Part shown: positions 30,914 to 39,206 of the stretch, one piece after another
Layout of the letters: each line of letters begins with the position of its first letter
Position numbering within the stretch: position 1 is the stretch's first letter
Assembly: GCF_963669205.1 (NCBI RefSeq)
Contig: NZ_OY769915.1
Span: forward strand, 284,001 to 348,000
Reading direction: 5' to 3'
DNA: 64,000 bases
Origin: an uncultured Roseibium sp.
GTDB taxonomy: Bacteria; Pseudomonadota; Alphaproteobacteria; Rhizobiales; Stappiaceae
Notes under the pieces: model-generated
The model's database searches: none
The model's input: only the letters and a program-made list of their open reading frames with translations
Told to the model about the DNA's origin: nothing
Program-made: the position numbers and the translations under genes

Positions 30914-33274
30914 ATGGCGATTGAGGGGATTGGCGCACGTGCGCTTCGCAAGGAAGACAAGCGCTTCATAACGGGCAAGGGCCGGTATACGGACGACATG
31001 GTTCTTCCTGGGATGGGTCACGCGGCGTTTGTGCGCTCGCCGCATGCGCATGCGAAGGTGACGGGGATTGATGCGAGCGCGGCGCTTGCGATGCCGGGTG
31101 TGGATGCGGTTCTGACGGGGGACCAGCTTGTCGGCGACGGGATCGGCAACCTGATCTGCGGCTGGATGATCCATTCCAAGGACGGCACGCCGATGAAGAT
31201 GGGCGGCTGGCGGGCGCTTGAGCCGGAGGTTGTTCGCCATGTTGGCCAGGCTGTCGCAGTTGTTGTCGCCGATACGGCTGCGCAGGCGCGCGATGCGGCG
31301 GATGCGGTTGTTGTCGATTATGAGGAGCTTGCGGCTGTTGTTGACGGTGTTGCCGCGCTTGCGCCAGGTGCGCCTCAGATCCACCCGGAGGCGGAAGGCA
31401 ACCTGATCTACGACTGGGAGATCGGGGATGCGGCAGCGGTTGATGCGGCGTTTGCGGGTGCGGCGCATGTGACGAAGATGGAGATCCGCAACAACCGTCT
31501 TGTTCCGAACCCGATGGAGCCGCGGGCAGCGCTTGCCAGCTACGACGATGCGGAAGAGCATCACACGCTTTACACGACCTCGCAGAACCCGCATGTGGCG
31601 CGTCTTGTGCTTTCGGCGTTCTACAACGTGGCTCCCGAGCACAAGCTTCGGGTGATTGCACCGGATGTGGGCGGCGGCTTCGGGTCGAAGATCTACATCT
31701 ATCCGGAAGAGATGGTGTGTCTTTGGGCGTCCAAGCGTGTTGGCCGTCCTGTGAAGTGGGTGTCGGACCGGACGGAAGCGTTCCTGACGGATGCGCATGG
31801 GCGCGACCACGTGTCGGAGGCTGAGCTTGCGCTTGATGCGGACAACAGGATTGTCGGTCTTCGTGTTAAGACGGTTGCCAATCTGGGCGCGTACATGTCG
31901 CTGTTCTCGTCTTCGGTTCCGACCTATCTCTATGCGACGCTGTTGTCGGGCCAGTACAACATTCCGGCGATCCACGCGAATGTGAAGACGGTCTATACCA
32001 ACACGACGCCGGTTGATGCCTACCGGGGTGCTGGCCGTCCGGAGGCGACGTATCTTGTTGAGCGGATCATGGAGACGGCGGCGCGGGAGGTGGGTCTGTC
32101 GCCTGCGGACTTCCGGCGCAAGAACTTCGTGCGGGCGTTCCCGCACCAGACGCCTGTGATCATGTGCTACGACGCGGGCGATTATGACGCGACGCTGGAT
32201 GCGGCGCTGTCGGCGGCCGACTATGCGGGCTTTGCGGCGCGCAAGGCGGAGGCGGCGTCCCGCGGCAAGCTGCGCGGGATCGGTCTTTCCTGCTACATCG
32301 AGGCGTGCGGGATTGCGCCGTCGGCGGCTGTGGGGTCTCTGGGGGCCGGTGTTGGTCTCTGGGAGTCTGCCGAGGTACGTGTGAACCCGGTGGGGACGAT
32401 CGAGGTTCTGACGGGCTCTCACAGCCATGGCCAGGGTCACGAGACGACGTTCGCACAGCTGATCTGCGAGCGGTTCGGTCTTGACAGCGACGCGGTGTCG
32501 ATCGTTCACGGGGATACGGATAAGGTTCAGTTCGGGATGGGGACCTACGGGTCGCGGTCCGGAGCGGTCGGCATGTCCGCGATCGTGAAGGCGCTGGACA
32601 AGGTGGAGGACAAGGCGAAGAAGATCGCGGCGCATCTGATGGAGGCGTCGGAAGGCGACATCCAGATCGAGGGGGGCGAGCTGAAGGTCGCGGGCACGGA
32701 CAAGAAGCTGTCGTTCACGGAAGTGGCGCTTGCGGCCTATACGGCGCACAATCTTCCCGAAGGCATGGAGCCGGGTCTGAAGGAGGGTGCGTTCTACGAC
32801 CCGACCAACTTCACGTTCCCGGCGGGCACCTATGTGTGCGAGGTGGAGGTCGACCCGGAGACGGGCAAGACGGAGATCGTGAGCTTCGTTGCGGCGGATG
32901 ACTTCGGCAAGGTGATCAACCCGATGATCGTGGAAGGCCAGGTTCACGGGGGTCTTGTCCAGGGGATCGGGCAGGCGCTTCTTGAGAACGCGGCCTATGA
33001 CGAGAGCGGCCAGCTTCTGACGGCGTCCTACATGGACTACACGATGCCGCGTGCGGACGATGTTCCCTCGTTCAGCCTGTCGACGCACGAGACGCTTTGC
33101 CCGGGCAATCCTTTGGGCATGAAGGGGTGCGGGGAGGCCGGTGCGATCGGATCGCCGCCGGCTGTGATCAACGCGATCACGGATGCGATCGGGTCGAACG
33201 ATCTGACGATGCCTGCGACGCCGGAGAAGGTTTGGCAGCTGTGCCAGTCTCAGGAGAAGCAGGCGGCCGAATAA
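30914..33274 (+). CDS. coxL: Form II CO dehydrogenase-like molybdenum subunit (CoxL)
   Basis: A 786-residue molybdopterin-cytosine-dinucleotide hydroxylase subunit. The active-site loop reads AYRGAGR (residues 369-375), the form II signature; true form I CO dehydrogenases have AYxCSFR with the Cys that holds copper. Conserved parts include GAR-A-LRKEDKRFITGKGRYTDD at the start, GGGFGSK near 257, and the catalytic Glu near the end in GMKGCGEAGAIGSPPA. Gene order S-L-M is also typical of form II. The physiological substrate of form II enzymes is disputed (CO or another small compound). The 5' part shares the G/T-rich third positions of coxS, and the antisense strand stays open over 2.3 kb as a by-product. 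Confidence 0.92.
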   Translation: MAIEGIGARALRKEDKRFITGKGRYTDDMVLPGMGHAAFVRSPHAHAKVTGIDASAALAMPGVDAVLTGDQLVGDGIGNLICGWMIHSKDGTPMKMGGWRALEPEVVRHVGQAVAVVVADTAAQARDAADAVVVDYEELAAVVDGVAALAPGAPQIHPEAEGNLIYDWEIGDAAAVDAAFAGAAHVTKMEIRNNRLVPNPMEPRAALASYDDAEEHHTLYTTSQNPHVARLVLSAFYNVAPEHKLRVIAPDVGGGFGSKIYIYPEEMVCLWASKRVGRPVKWVSDRTEAFLTDAHGRDHVSEAELALDADNRIVGLRVKTVANLGAYMSLFSSSVPTYLYATLLSGQYNIPAIHANVKTVYTNTTPVDAYRGAGRPEATYLVERIMETAAREVGLSPADFRRKNFVRAFPHQTPVIMCYDAGDYDATLDAALSAADYAGFAARKAEAASRGKLRGIGLSCYIEACGIAPSAAVGSLGAGVGLWESAEVRVNPVGTIEVLTGSHSHGQGHETTFAQLICERFGLDSDAVSIVHGDTDKVQFGMGTYGSRSGAVGMSAIVKALDKVEDKAKKIAAHLMEASEGDIQIEGGELKVAGTDKKLSFTEVALAAYTAHNLPEGMEPGLKEGAFYDPTNFTFPAGTYVCEVEVDPETGKTEIVSFVAADDFGKVINPMIVEGQVHGGLVQGIGQALLENAAYDESGQLLTASYMDYTMPRADDVPSFSLSTHETLCPGNPLGMKGCGEAGAIGSPPAVINAITDAIGSNDLTMPATPEKVWQLCQSQEKQAAE

Positions 33275-33345
33275 GGTTCAAGAGATCATCTTCGGGCAGG
33301 TTGGCCTGCCCGGTCACCGGATAAGAGATTTTGGGGAGACCCGTC

Positions 33346-34146
33346 ATGTATGAAACAACCTATCACCGCGCCGGTTCGGTTGCCGAGGCATCGGATCTGA
33401 TGTCGAAGGCGGAGGACGGCAAGGTTCTTGGCGGCGGCCAGACGCTTCTGCCGACGATGAAGCAGCGTCTTGCGTCGCCGAGCGACCTTGTGGATGTGAC
33501 GAAGATTGCGGAGATGAACGGCATCTGCGAGGGCGATGGCAGCCTGTCGATCGGGGCTGCGACGACGCATGCGGAGGTTGCCGCGTCCGATCTCGTACGT
33601 TCCAGACTTCCGAGCCTTGCCGGTCTTGCGGGCGGCATCGGCGATCCGGCCGTGCGCCACATGGGCACGATCGGGGGTTCGATCGCCAACAACGATCCTG
33701 CCGCGGACTATCCGGCGGCGCTTGTTGCGCTGGGGGCGACGGTTGTGACGAGCAAGCGGACGCTGTCAGCGGAAGACTTCTTCGTGGGCATGTTCGACAC
33801 GGCGCTGGACGAGGACGAGGTCGTGGTGTCGGTGACGTTCCCGCTGATCGAGAAGGGGGCGTATGCCAAATACCCGAACCCGGCCTCGCGCTATGCGATG
33901 GCAGGGGTCTATGTGGCCAGGCACCGGGACGGCTCGGTGCGGGTGGCGGTGACCGGGGCGGGCCATTATGGCGTCTTCCGGGTCGACGGCATGGAAGCGG
34001 CGCTGGCGGCGAACTGGTCGCCGGACGCGGTCGCAGGCATCAAGGTCGATGCAGGCTCCATGCTGCACGACCTCCACGGCTCCGCCGCCTACCGCGCAAA
34101 CCTCGTCACCGTCATGGCCAAACGCGCCGTCCAGAAAGCAGGCTGA
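33346..34146 (+). CDS. coxM: CO dehydrogenase-type FAD-binding medium subunit
   Basis: A 266-residue flavoprotein of the molybdenum hydroxylase family. FAD-binding motifs AKVLGGGQTLLP (here KVLGGGQTLLP, residues about 29-39) and TIGGSIANNDPAADYP (about 108-123) are intact. It passes electrons from CoxS to the quinone pool or another acceptor. ATG with GGGGAG upstream. Codon usage changes within the gene: the first three quarters favour G/T ends, the last ~120 bases use almost only C and A ends. A terminator follows. Confidence 0.92.
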   Translation: MYETTYHRAGSVAEASDLMSKAEDGKVLGGGQTLLPTMKQRLASPSDLVDVTKIAEMNGICEGDGSLSIGAATTHAEVAASDLVRSRLPSLAGLAGGIGDPAVRHMGTIGGSIANNDPAADYPAALVALGATVVTSKRTLSAEDFFVGMFDTALDEDEVVVSVTFPLIEKGAYAKYPNPASRYAMAGVYVARHRDGSVRVAVTGAGHYGVFRVDGMEAALAANWSPDAVAGIKVDAGSMLHDLHGSAAYRANLVTVMAKRAVQKAG

Positions 34147-34173
34147 CAAAACAGACAAAACGTCATCCTTTGG

Positions 34174-34205
34174 CGGCGTCTGCATTGCAGGCGCCGTTTT
34201 GTTTT
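34174..34205 (+). terminator. Intrinsic terminator of the cox operon
   Basis: A 10-bp stem CGGCGTCTGC/GCAGGCGCCG with one G-T pair and a three-base loop ATT, followed by TTTTGTTTT. It begins 28 bases after the coxM stop. This is a textbook Rho-independent terminator, so the cytochrome b561 gene downstream needs its own promoter or readthrough. Confidence 0.85.
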
Positions 34206-34398
34206 GGAACCCGCTCACGTCTCAGTGCGCACTAAATGGTGCGCCCTGTGCCGTGCGTCACAGGTCAGCGGACATCCTGGTCGCTATCTTTTCAAGTGTC
34301 GGAAGGGCAGGTCGTGCACCTGTTCAACGGTATCTTCAGTCAAACCTGTCAGGATGGCCGGATACCGGGGACCCTGATACGGGCAACAGGAGAGAGAG

Positions 34399-34968
34399 AT
34401 GTCAGCGCACATGACGGCAAACGACCAATCGGTCCAACCGCGGGATTTGACCATTTCAACGCCCCGTTACGGGTCAGCTGCCCGATTGCTTCATTGGGCC
34501 GTGGCCGTACTTGTGCTTTTGACCTGGCCGCTTGGTCTCATGATCGGCTTTGCGAAAAAGGACGTCGTCTCCAGCTTTTACCTGCTGCATGAAAGCTTCG
34601 GCTTCGTGATTCTCTGGCTGATGCTTCTGCGGGTCGGCAACAAGCTTGTTTCCAGGGCCCCGCCTCATGAAGGCCCGGCCATCGAGCGCATCGCCGCAGC
34701 CACCGTTCACGGGCTTCTCTACGCGTTCCTGATCATCATGCCGGTGTCCGGTTTCCTGGCGACCAATGCGCACGGGTTTCCGCTGAACTGGTTCGGGATC
34801 GTTCAGGTCTGGAGCCCCATCGGCAAGAGCCCCGACATCGCCTGGACGCTGTCCGCCATTCACGAATGGAGCGCCTGGATCCTGCTCGCCCTGTTCGCGC
34901 TTCACATCGGTGCGGTTCTGTTTCACCACATGATTAAAAGAGACAAGACACTTTACAAGATACTTTAG
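34399..34968 (+). CDS. Cytochrome b561
   Basis: A 189-residue di-haem membrane cytochrome of the prokaryotic b561 family. Four membrane helices with His ligands: RLLHWAVAVLVLLTW, LLHESFGFVILWLMLLR, TVHGLLYAFLIIMPVSGF and IHEWSAWILLALFALHIGAVLFHHMIKRD. It mediates electron transfer between quinol and other carriers. Start is the ATG after GAGAGAG; an ATG four codons later is also possible. It follows the cox operon after a terminator, so a role as its electron carrier is only suggested by position. Confidence 0.85.
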   Translation: MSAHMTANDQSVQPRDLTISTPRYGSAARLLHWAVAVLVLLTWPLGLMIGFAKKDVVSSFYLLHESFGFVILWLMLLRVGNKLVSRAPPHEGPAIERIAAATVHGLLYAFLIIMPVSGFLATNAHGFPLNWFGIVQVWSPIGKSPDIAWTLSAIHEWSAWILLALFALHIGAVLFHHMIKRDKTLYKIL

Positions 34969-34997
34969 CCCTTGAGGCTGCACCGAGGAAGCGCGTG

Positions 34998-35027
34998 GGC
35001 GGCCGGTACATTGGAGTGCCGGCCGCC
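34998..35027. terminator. Stem-loop between convergent cytochrome b561 and cyclase genes
   Basis: A perfect 9-bp stem GGCGGCCGG/CCGGCCGCC with a 12-base loop, 30 bases after the b561 stop codon and 38 bases from the end of the opposing gene. There is no distinct U-run on either side. Its place between two converging genes suggests a bidirectional transcription end or antisense barrier. Confidence 0.5.
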
Positions 35028-35064
35028 ACCTGTTCTTGCCCTGCATGATAAACGGCAGGTCCCT

Positions 35065-36927
35065 TCATCCGGTTCCACCGGGCGCAACGAAGTCGGGCGG
35101 GATTTCGCCTGATCGCCACAGGCCGACGGTCAGCTCCTGTTGCCGTCCGCGGATCGCAACCGTCGCCTGGCGTGGCGGCGAACAATCCACTTCGGTCATT
35201 GCCGAGGCGGCTCGTATCAGGTCGGAGGAAAGCACGACCGACGCGTCGTGGTCCTTGGCGACTTCCAGCAGGCGGGCGGCCACGTTGACGCAGTCGCCGG
35301 TTGCCGCGATCTGCTGCTGACTGTCATGGCCGAGGCGTGACAGAACGACCTCTCCGACATGCGCACCCACGCGCACGCGGCTGATACGCCCGCTCATGCC
35401 TGCATCCGCGATCCACTGGCTGACACGGCGCTCCAGCTCAAAGCAGCAGCCGGCAGCATTTGCAGGATCTTCTACCGAGGCATCTGGAATGCCGAAACCG
35501 AGCATGGCGCCGTCGCCCATGAAGTCGAGCACCACGCCGTCACATTGGCTGACGACGTCCACGACGATGGTGTGAAACTCCTTCAGGAAGTCCCGGGTTC
35601 TGACGGGACCGAGTTCTTCGCTGAGCCCGGTGTAACCCGACAGATCGACGAACAGCATCGCGGCGTCCTGCTCCTTCGGGGCGGCAAGGAAAGAAGGGTC
35701 TTCGGCAACACGGCCGGCCAGTTTCGGCGACTGGAACCGGCTCAGAGCGGCGCTGGCACGCGCCAGCTTCTGGGAACGGAGACGTTCGAAAACCTGTCTT
35801 GACAGAAGCAGGGCGATGACCGGAGGCAGGCTCGCGGCAAAGGGAAGAGCCGCATTCAACCACTGCCCTTGCATGAACAGGATCATCGTGACGGCAAGCC
35901 AGCCGGTGAGCAGGGCGATGTAGAAAAAGACGGCTGGCGCGAGCGGCAGAAACGCAATCGCGGCGAGCCCCAGAAGCGTGATTGTCAGGGCCGCTGCAGC
36001 GTCGGTGAGGCGGATTGCGCCAGTGCGCAGGAGCGCCGATCCGTCGAGAAGGTTGGCAATGCCCGTTGCCTGTATCTCGACACCGGGCATGACCGGATCG
36101 AAGGGGGTGGCGAACCGGTCGCCAACGGCCGTCGCCGTGACGCCGAGAACGGCGAGACGGCCGCGCAGGTCGACCGGGTCACCGTCAAGGAGACGCGCCG
36201 CGCTGATCGTTTCGACGGTCTCGGCCGGGCCGTAGTAATTGAGGGCGAGATGCCATCCGAGATCAAGCGGCTGGACGCGGTCGCCTATGCGGACACCGTC
36301 TTCGGAGATGCTCGGCGTCCGCCCCGAAGCGAGTTCCAGTGTCTTGAGGCTGAAGGACGGTTGCAGGCCCGATCCGGACAGGAACAGGAGAGGGATGTGC
36401 CGGGGTGTGCCGCCGTCATCTGTCACGATATTCACCAGTCCCACGGTGGCGGCTTCCGCGAACCGTGGGTCGGGAGCCAGCGCTTCGCGAACGACGGGAA
36501 CCGCGCTTGCTGTTTGCTGTGCATCGGCGACCCGTGCAGCGGCGGCAATCACCGCCGGGAGGCTCTCAAGCGTTGCCGCAAGTGCGGCGTCATCCGTTTC
36601 CGTCGATTCCCCCGACAGCAGAATGTCGATGGCGATTGCGGCCGCGCCTGCCTCGCGGATCCCGCTTACCAGTTCTGCCAGCGTTTTCCGGTCCAGGGGA
36701 TAGGTTCCGACCTCCGACACGGTCCGGTCGTCGATGGCGACGATGGTGATGTTCTCCGGGGCGGGCCGTTCACCGGCAAGCGAGATGCGCAGATCAAGCA
36801 GCACCGTCTCGAAACGATCGATGACGCTTGCCGTGCCGGCAAGATGCTGCTGGCAGAGCAACGCCGCCCAGACCAGGCCCGAAAGCAGCGCGAGAGCGGC
36901 AACCCAGCGCGGCAGCGCAGACGTCAT
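35065..36927 (-). CDS. CHASE2-domain class III nucleotide cyclase (adenylate/guanylate cyclase family)
   Basis: A 620-residue membrane enzyme: N-terminal TM helix, extracellular CHASE2 domain (about residues 30-300, ITIVAIDDRTVSEVGTYPLDRKTLAELV, AIDILLSGESTETDDAALAATL, VLGVTATAVGDRFATPFDPVMPGVEIQATGIANLL), three TM helices (about 308-375), and a C-terminal class III cyclase domain. Metal-binding Asp428 (FVDLSGYTG) and Asp472 (GDGAMLGF) and the transition-state Asn/Arg (CVNVAARL) are present. Odd: the position that normally holds the substrate-selecting Lys (in K-F-x-G-D) is Asp468 here (LDFMGDG), so substrate or activity may differ. The start ATG overlaps the upstream FecR-domain stop by four bases. 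Confidence 0.85.
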   Translation of the reverse strand: MTSALPRWVAALALLSGLVWAALLCQQHLAGTASVIDRFETVLLDLRISLAGERPAPENITIVAIDDRTVSEVGTYPLDRKTLAELVSGIREAGAAAIAIDILLSGESTETDDAALAATLESLPAVIAAAARVADAQQTASAVPVVREALAPDPRFAEAATVGLVNIVTDDGGTPRHIPLLFLSGSGLQPSFSLKTLELASGRTPSISEDGVRIGDRVQPLDLGWHLALNYYGPAETVETISAARLLDGDPVDLRGRLAVLGVTATAVGDRFATPFDPVMPGVEIQATGIANLLDGSALLRTGAIRLTDAAAALTITLLGLAAIAFLPLAPAVFFYIALLTGWLAVTMILFMQGQWLNAALPFAASLPPVIALLLSRQVFERLRSQKLARASAALSRFQSPKLAGRVAEDPSFLAAPKEQDAAMLFVDLSGYTGLSEELGPVRTRDFLKEFHTIVVDVVSQCDGVVLDFMGDGAMLGFGIPDASVEDPANAAGCCFELERRVSQWIADAGMSGRISRVRVGAHVGEVVLSRLGHDSQQQIAATGDCVNVAARLLEVAKDHDASVVLSSDLIRAASAMTEVDCSPPRQATVAIRGRQQELTVGLWRSGEIPPDFVAPGGTG

Positions 36928-37436
36928 CGCCCGAAGCGGTTCAACAGGCCCGTGACGCGCTGAGCGCCCCATTCGCGCACCACCAGCGGTTCGCCCGCGG
37001 TGACGTCGACCCCGAACCCGGGACCGAGAACGACCGTGTCGCTGCCATCGGGCCTGGAGACCGCCACCTCGCCCTCGGCGACGAAGACCGCCGTCTTGCC
37101 GTCTTCCACGTCGACGGCGTATTCCGTCCCGCGAACGGCGGCGATCGCGTGCGGCGTCCGGATCTGGAACGGGCCGGCGCCCGGTTCAACCTCGATCAGG
37201 ACCGCATCGGACGACACCTCGATATCGGTTGGCCGGCCGTCGGGTGCGGCCGTCACGATGCCGAGCGCAGCTGCAGCTTCCGCTTCAATGACAAGACCGC
37301 CCGGGCATTGATAGGCGATCCGGGGCGGGTCTGTGAGGTCAGCCGCGGTGCATCCCGCGAGCGTTTGCGCCGCCGTTACGCGAGGCAACACGATGACCAG
37401 AAGCGAGAGCAACGCTGGCAGGACGAAGTTTCTCAT
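36924..37436 (-). CDS. Secreted FecR-domain protein
   Basis: A 170-residue protein with signal peptide (MRNFVLPALLSLLVIVLPRVTA). The core matches the FecR domain: GPFQIRTPHAIAAVRGTEYAVDVEDGKTAVFVAEGEVAVS. FecR-domain proteins commonly precede CHASE2-cyclase genes and probably present a signal to the CHASE2 domain in the periplasm. ATG at 37436 has AGAGG upstream; a GTG two codons earlier is in frame. It is translationally coupled to the cyclase (ATGA overlap). Confidence 0.82.
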   Translation of the reverse strand: MRNFVLPALLSLLVIVLPRVTAAQTLAGCTAADLTDPPRIAYQCPGGLVIEAEAAAALGIVTAAPDGRPTDIEVSSDAVLIEVEPGAGPFQIRTPHAIAAVRGTEYAVDVEDGKTAVFVAEGEVAVSRPDGSDTVVLGPGFGVDVTAGEPLVVREWGAQRVTGLLNRFGR

Positions 37437-37563
37437 TGTCACCTCTTCGGAAAGTGCTTTTCAAACGGGTTCAATTGGTAGCATACCTGCATGTCGGTAG
37501 CAGACCGTACGTAAAGTTGTAAGAAGCCATTTGCGTCAAATATAGGCAGAAAGAGGTTAGAAC

Positions 37564-38265
37564 ATGGAAGCCGATCGCGAATTCGACAAGGAGAAACTGC
37601 TCGGCAAAAGTTTCGTGTTCGACGCGCTCGATGACCAGGCGCGCCGCGAACTGGCGGCATTTGCCTATGTGAAACGCTTCCGGTCGGGAGACGTGATCTT
37701 CTCCATGGGCGATCCGGGCCAGAGCATGATGGCGATCGCCGAAGGCTCGGTCCGTGTCAGCATGCTGACGCCGAGCGCGCGCGAAATCACGCTGAACGAC
37801 CTGCAGGCCGGAGACGTTTTCGGAGAAATTGCCTTGTTGGATGGCGGGGAACGTTCGGCAAGCGTCAAGGCGCTCACGAATTGCGCGCTGATCGTTCTGG
37901 AAAGAAGATCCCTGCTGGATGTGCTTGGCCGCAATCCGGACCTTTCCATTCACCTCATCGAGCTGCTGTGCCAGCGGGTGCGCCGGTCCGATGAGCGGAT
38001 GATTGAAATCGCGTTTCTTGATCTGCCGGCCCGTCTGGCGCGGCTCGTCATCCGGTTGACCGAGGCCGCTCCCGGCTCGCCGGAAAAACCGTTGAGGAAA
38101 CTGTCCCAGTCTCAGTCAGAGCTGGCGGGCATGATCGGCAACACCCGCGAGAACGTCAACCGCTGCCTCAGGAGATGGCAGAAGGCCGAACTGGTCACGC
38201 TGCGCGACGGCTGGCTGATCGTCGAAAACCGTGACGCCCTGCAGGATCTGGCCGAAGGCGACTGA
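37564..38265 (+). CDS. Crp/Fnr-family cyclic-nucleotide-responsive regulator
   Basis: A 233-residue regulator. The cNMP-binding beta-roll holds GDVFGEIALLDGGERSASV (about residues 83-101), which keeps the Glu and the Arg-Ser pair that contact cAMP in E. coli CRP. A long dimer helix and a winged helix-turn-helix follow (LSQSQSELAGMIGNTRENVNRCLRRWQKAELVTLRDGWLIV). There are no Fnr-type N-terminal cysteines. It is divergent from the FecR/CHASE2-cyclase pair across 127 bases, so it is the natural receiver of the cyclase product. Its target genes are unknown. Confidence 0.88.
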   Translation: MEADREFDKEKLLGKSFVFDALDDQARRELAAFAYVKRFRSGDVIFSMGDPGQSMMAIAEGSVRVSMLTPSAREITLNDLQAGDVFGEIALLDGGERSASVKALTNCALIVLERRSLLDVLGRNPDLSIHLIELLCQRVRRSDERMIEIAFLDLPARLARLVIRLTEAAPGSPEKPLRKLSQSQSELAGMIGNTRENVNRCLRRWQKAELVTLRDGWLIVENRDALQDLAEGD

Positions 38266-38349
38266 CCATCCCTGCGCGCGCCGCGGTACCGGTCTTTCGG
38301 TCTTGGGCAGGTCGGTGAATGCCCGGAGATTTTCCAAGGATCGATATTT

Positions 38350-38359
38350 CTGTATACAG
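38350..38359. promoter_or_regulatory. Palindrome CTGTATACAG, candidate GntR operator
   Basis: A perfect 10-base palindrome 60 bases before the racemase-family gene, followed by an AT-rich stretch with TATATT at 38377-38382. A one-base variant, CTGTATACAA, lies at 40000-40009 between the GntR gene and the ThDP gene. FCD-type GntR regulators bind short TNGTNNNACNA-like palindromes. This suggests autoregulation and control of the racemase gene. Confidence 0.5.
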
Positions 38360-38419
38360 GTCTGCGTTCAAATTTGTATATTTTGAAACCACGGTTCACG
38401 GAGTGGGAAGGAAGACCCT

Positions 38420-39163
38420 TTGAGACCACAGCGCGGCGGCAAGACCGTCTACGGTGCAAATGTCGGAATACTGATGCTGGAAACACGCTTTCCGCGCATT
38501 CCGGGAGATATGGGCAATGCCCTGACCTGGCCGTTCCCGGTTCAGTACCGGGTTGTCCGCGGCGCGTCGCCCGATCTCGTGGTCAGGTCCGACGCGCGCC
38601 CGCTTCTCGATGTCTTCATTGCAGCGGCAAGGGATCTTGTTGCCAGCGGTTGCGACGGCATCACGACGAATTGCGGTTTCCTGTCGATCCTGCAGGATCA
38701 ACTGGCCCGGGAAATCGACGTTCCCCTGGCGACGTCGTCGCTGATGCAAGTTCCCATGGTCCAGTCGACGCTCGCCCCCGGAAAACGGGTCGGCATCCTG
38801 ACGATTTCGAGTAAAACGCTGACCCCGGATCATCTGAACGCCGCAAATGTGCCGCTGGATACGCCTGTTGTCGGGACCGAAGGCGGCAGGGTGTTCACCC
38901 GGGATATTCTCGGCGATGCGCCCGAGATCGACTTTGCGGCCTGCCGGGAGGACATGCGCGACGCGGCCCGGGAACTGGTTTCGCAACATGAGGGTATCGG
39001 CGCGATCGTCCTGGAATGCACCAACATGGTGCCCTACGCGGCCGATATCCGCAGGCTCACGGGCCTGCCTGTCTATTCGATCTACAACTACGTGCTCTGG
39101 TTCCAGCAAAGCCTTGCCCCGGCACGGTTCCCCGAAGAGCTGGACGACCCCCGCTTGGGGTGA
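38420..39163 (+). CDS. Aspartate/glutamate racemase-family protein
   Basis: A 247-residue protein of the cofactor-independent racemase/arylmalonate decarboxylase-like superfamily. Both catalytic Cys positions are present: SGCDGITTNCGFLSI (Cys near residue 80) and AIVLECTNMVPYA (Cys near 200), each in the family's Thr/Cys-Asn/Thr context. The start is TTG after GGGAAGGAAG. The family interconverts or decarboxylates chiral acids. It shares a palindromic site with the GntR gene, pointing to the downstream ThDP/DadA-like/TRAP locus. It is not a close match to EutA. Confidence 0.8.
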   Translation: MRPQRGGKTVYGANVGILMLETRFPRIPGDMGNALTWPFPVQYRVVRGASPDLVVRSDARPLLDVFIAAARDLVASGCDGITTNCGFLSILQDQLAREIDVPLATSSLMQVPMVQSTLAPGKRVGILTISSKTLTPDHLNAANVPLDTPVVGTEGGRVFTRDILGDAPEIDFAACREDMRDAARELVSQHEGIGAIVLECTNMVPYAADIRRLTGLPVYSIYNYVLWFQQSLAPARFPEELDDPRLG

Positions 39164-39206
39164 GCAGGGATTTTCGGCCGGGTGAAAGTGTCAGCCGGGC
39201 GCTGCT

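Noticed and set aside
30731..33088. A 785-codon open frame on the reverse strand across coxL
   Set aside because: It is a composition effect: coxL and coxS avoid A-ended codons, so the opposite strand lacks stop codons. The product is Arg/His-rich low-complexity with no recognisable domain, and CoxL on the forward strand is unmistakable.
30914..33274. Form I (true, copper-containing) CO dehydrogenase
   Set aside because: The active-site loop reads AYRGAGR, lacking the Cys of AYxCSFR, and gene order is S-L-M rather than M-S-L.
38420..39163. Assignment of the racemase-family gene as eutA of hydroxyectoine breakdown
   Set aside because: It lies 26 kb from the eut/doe genes, carries a different local operator, and its sequence looks like a general Asp/Glu racemase-family protein.
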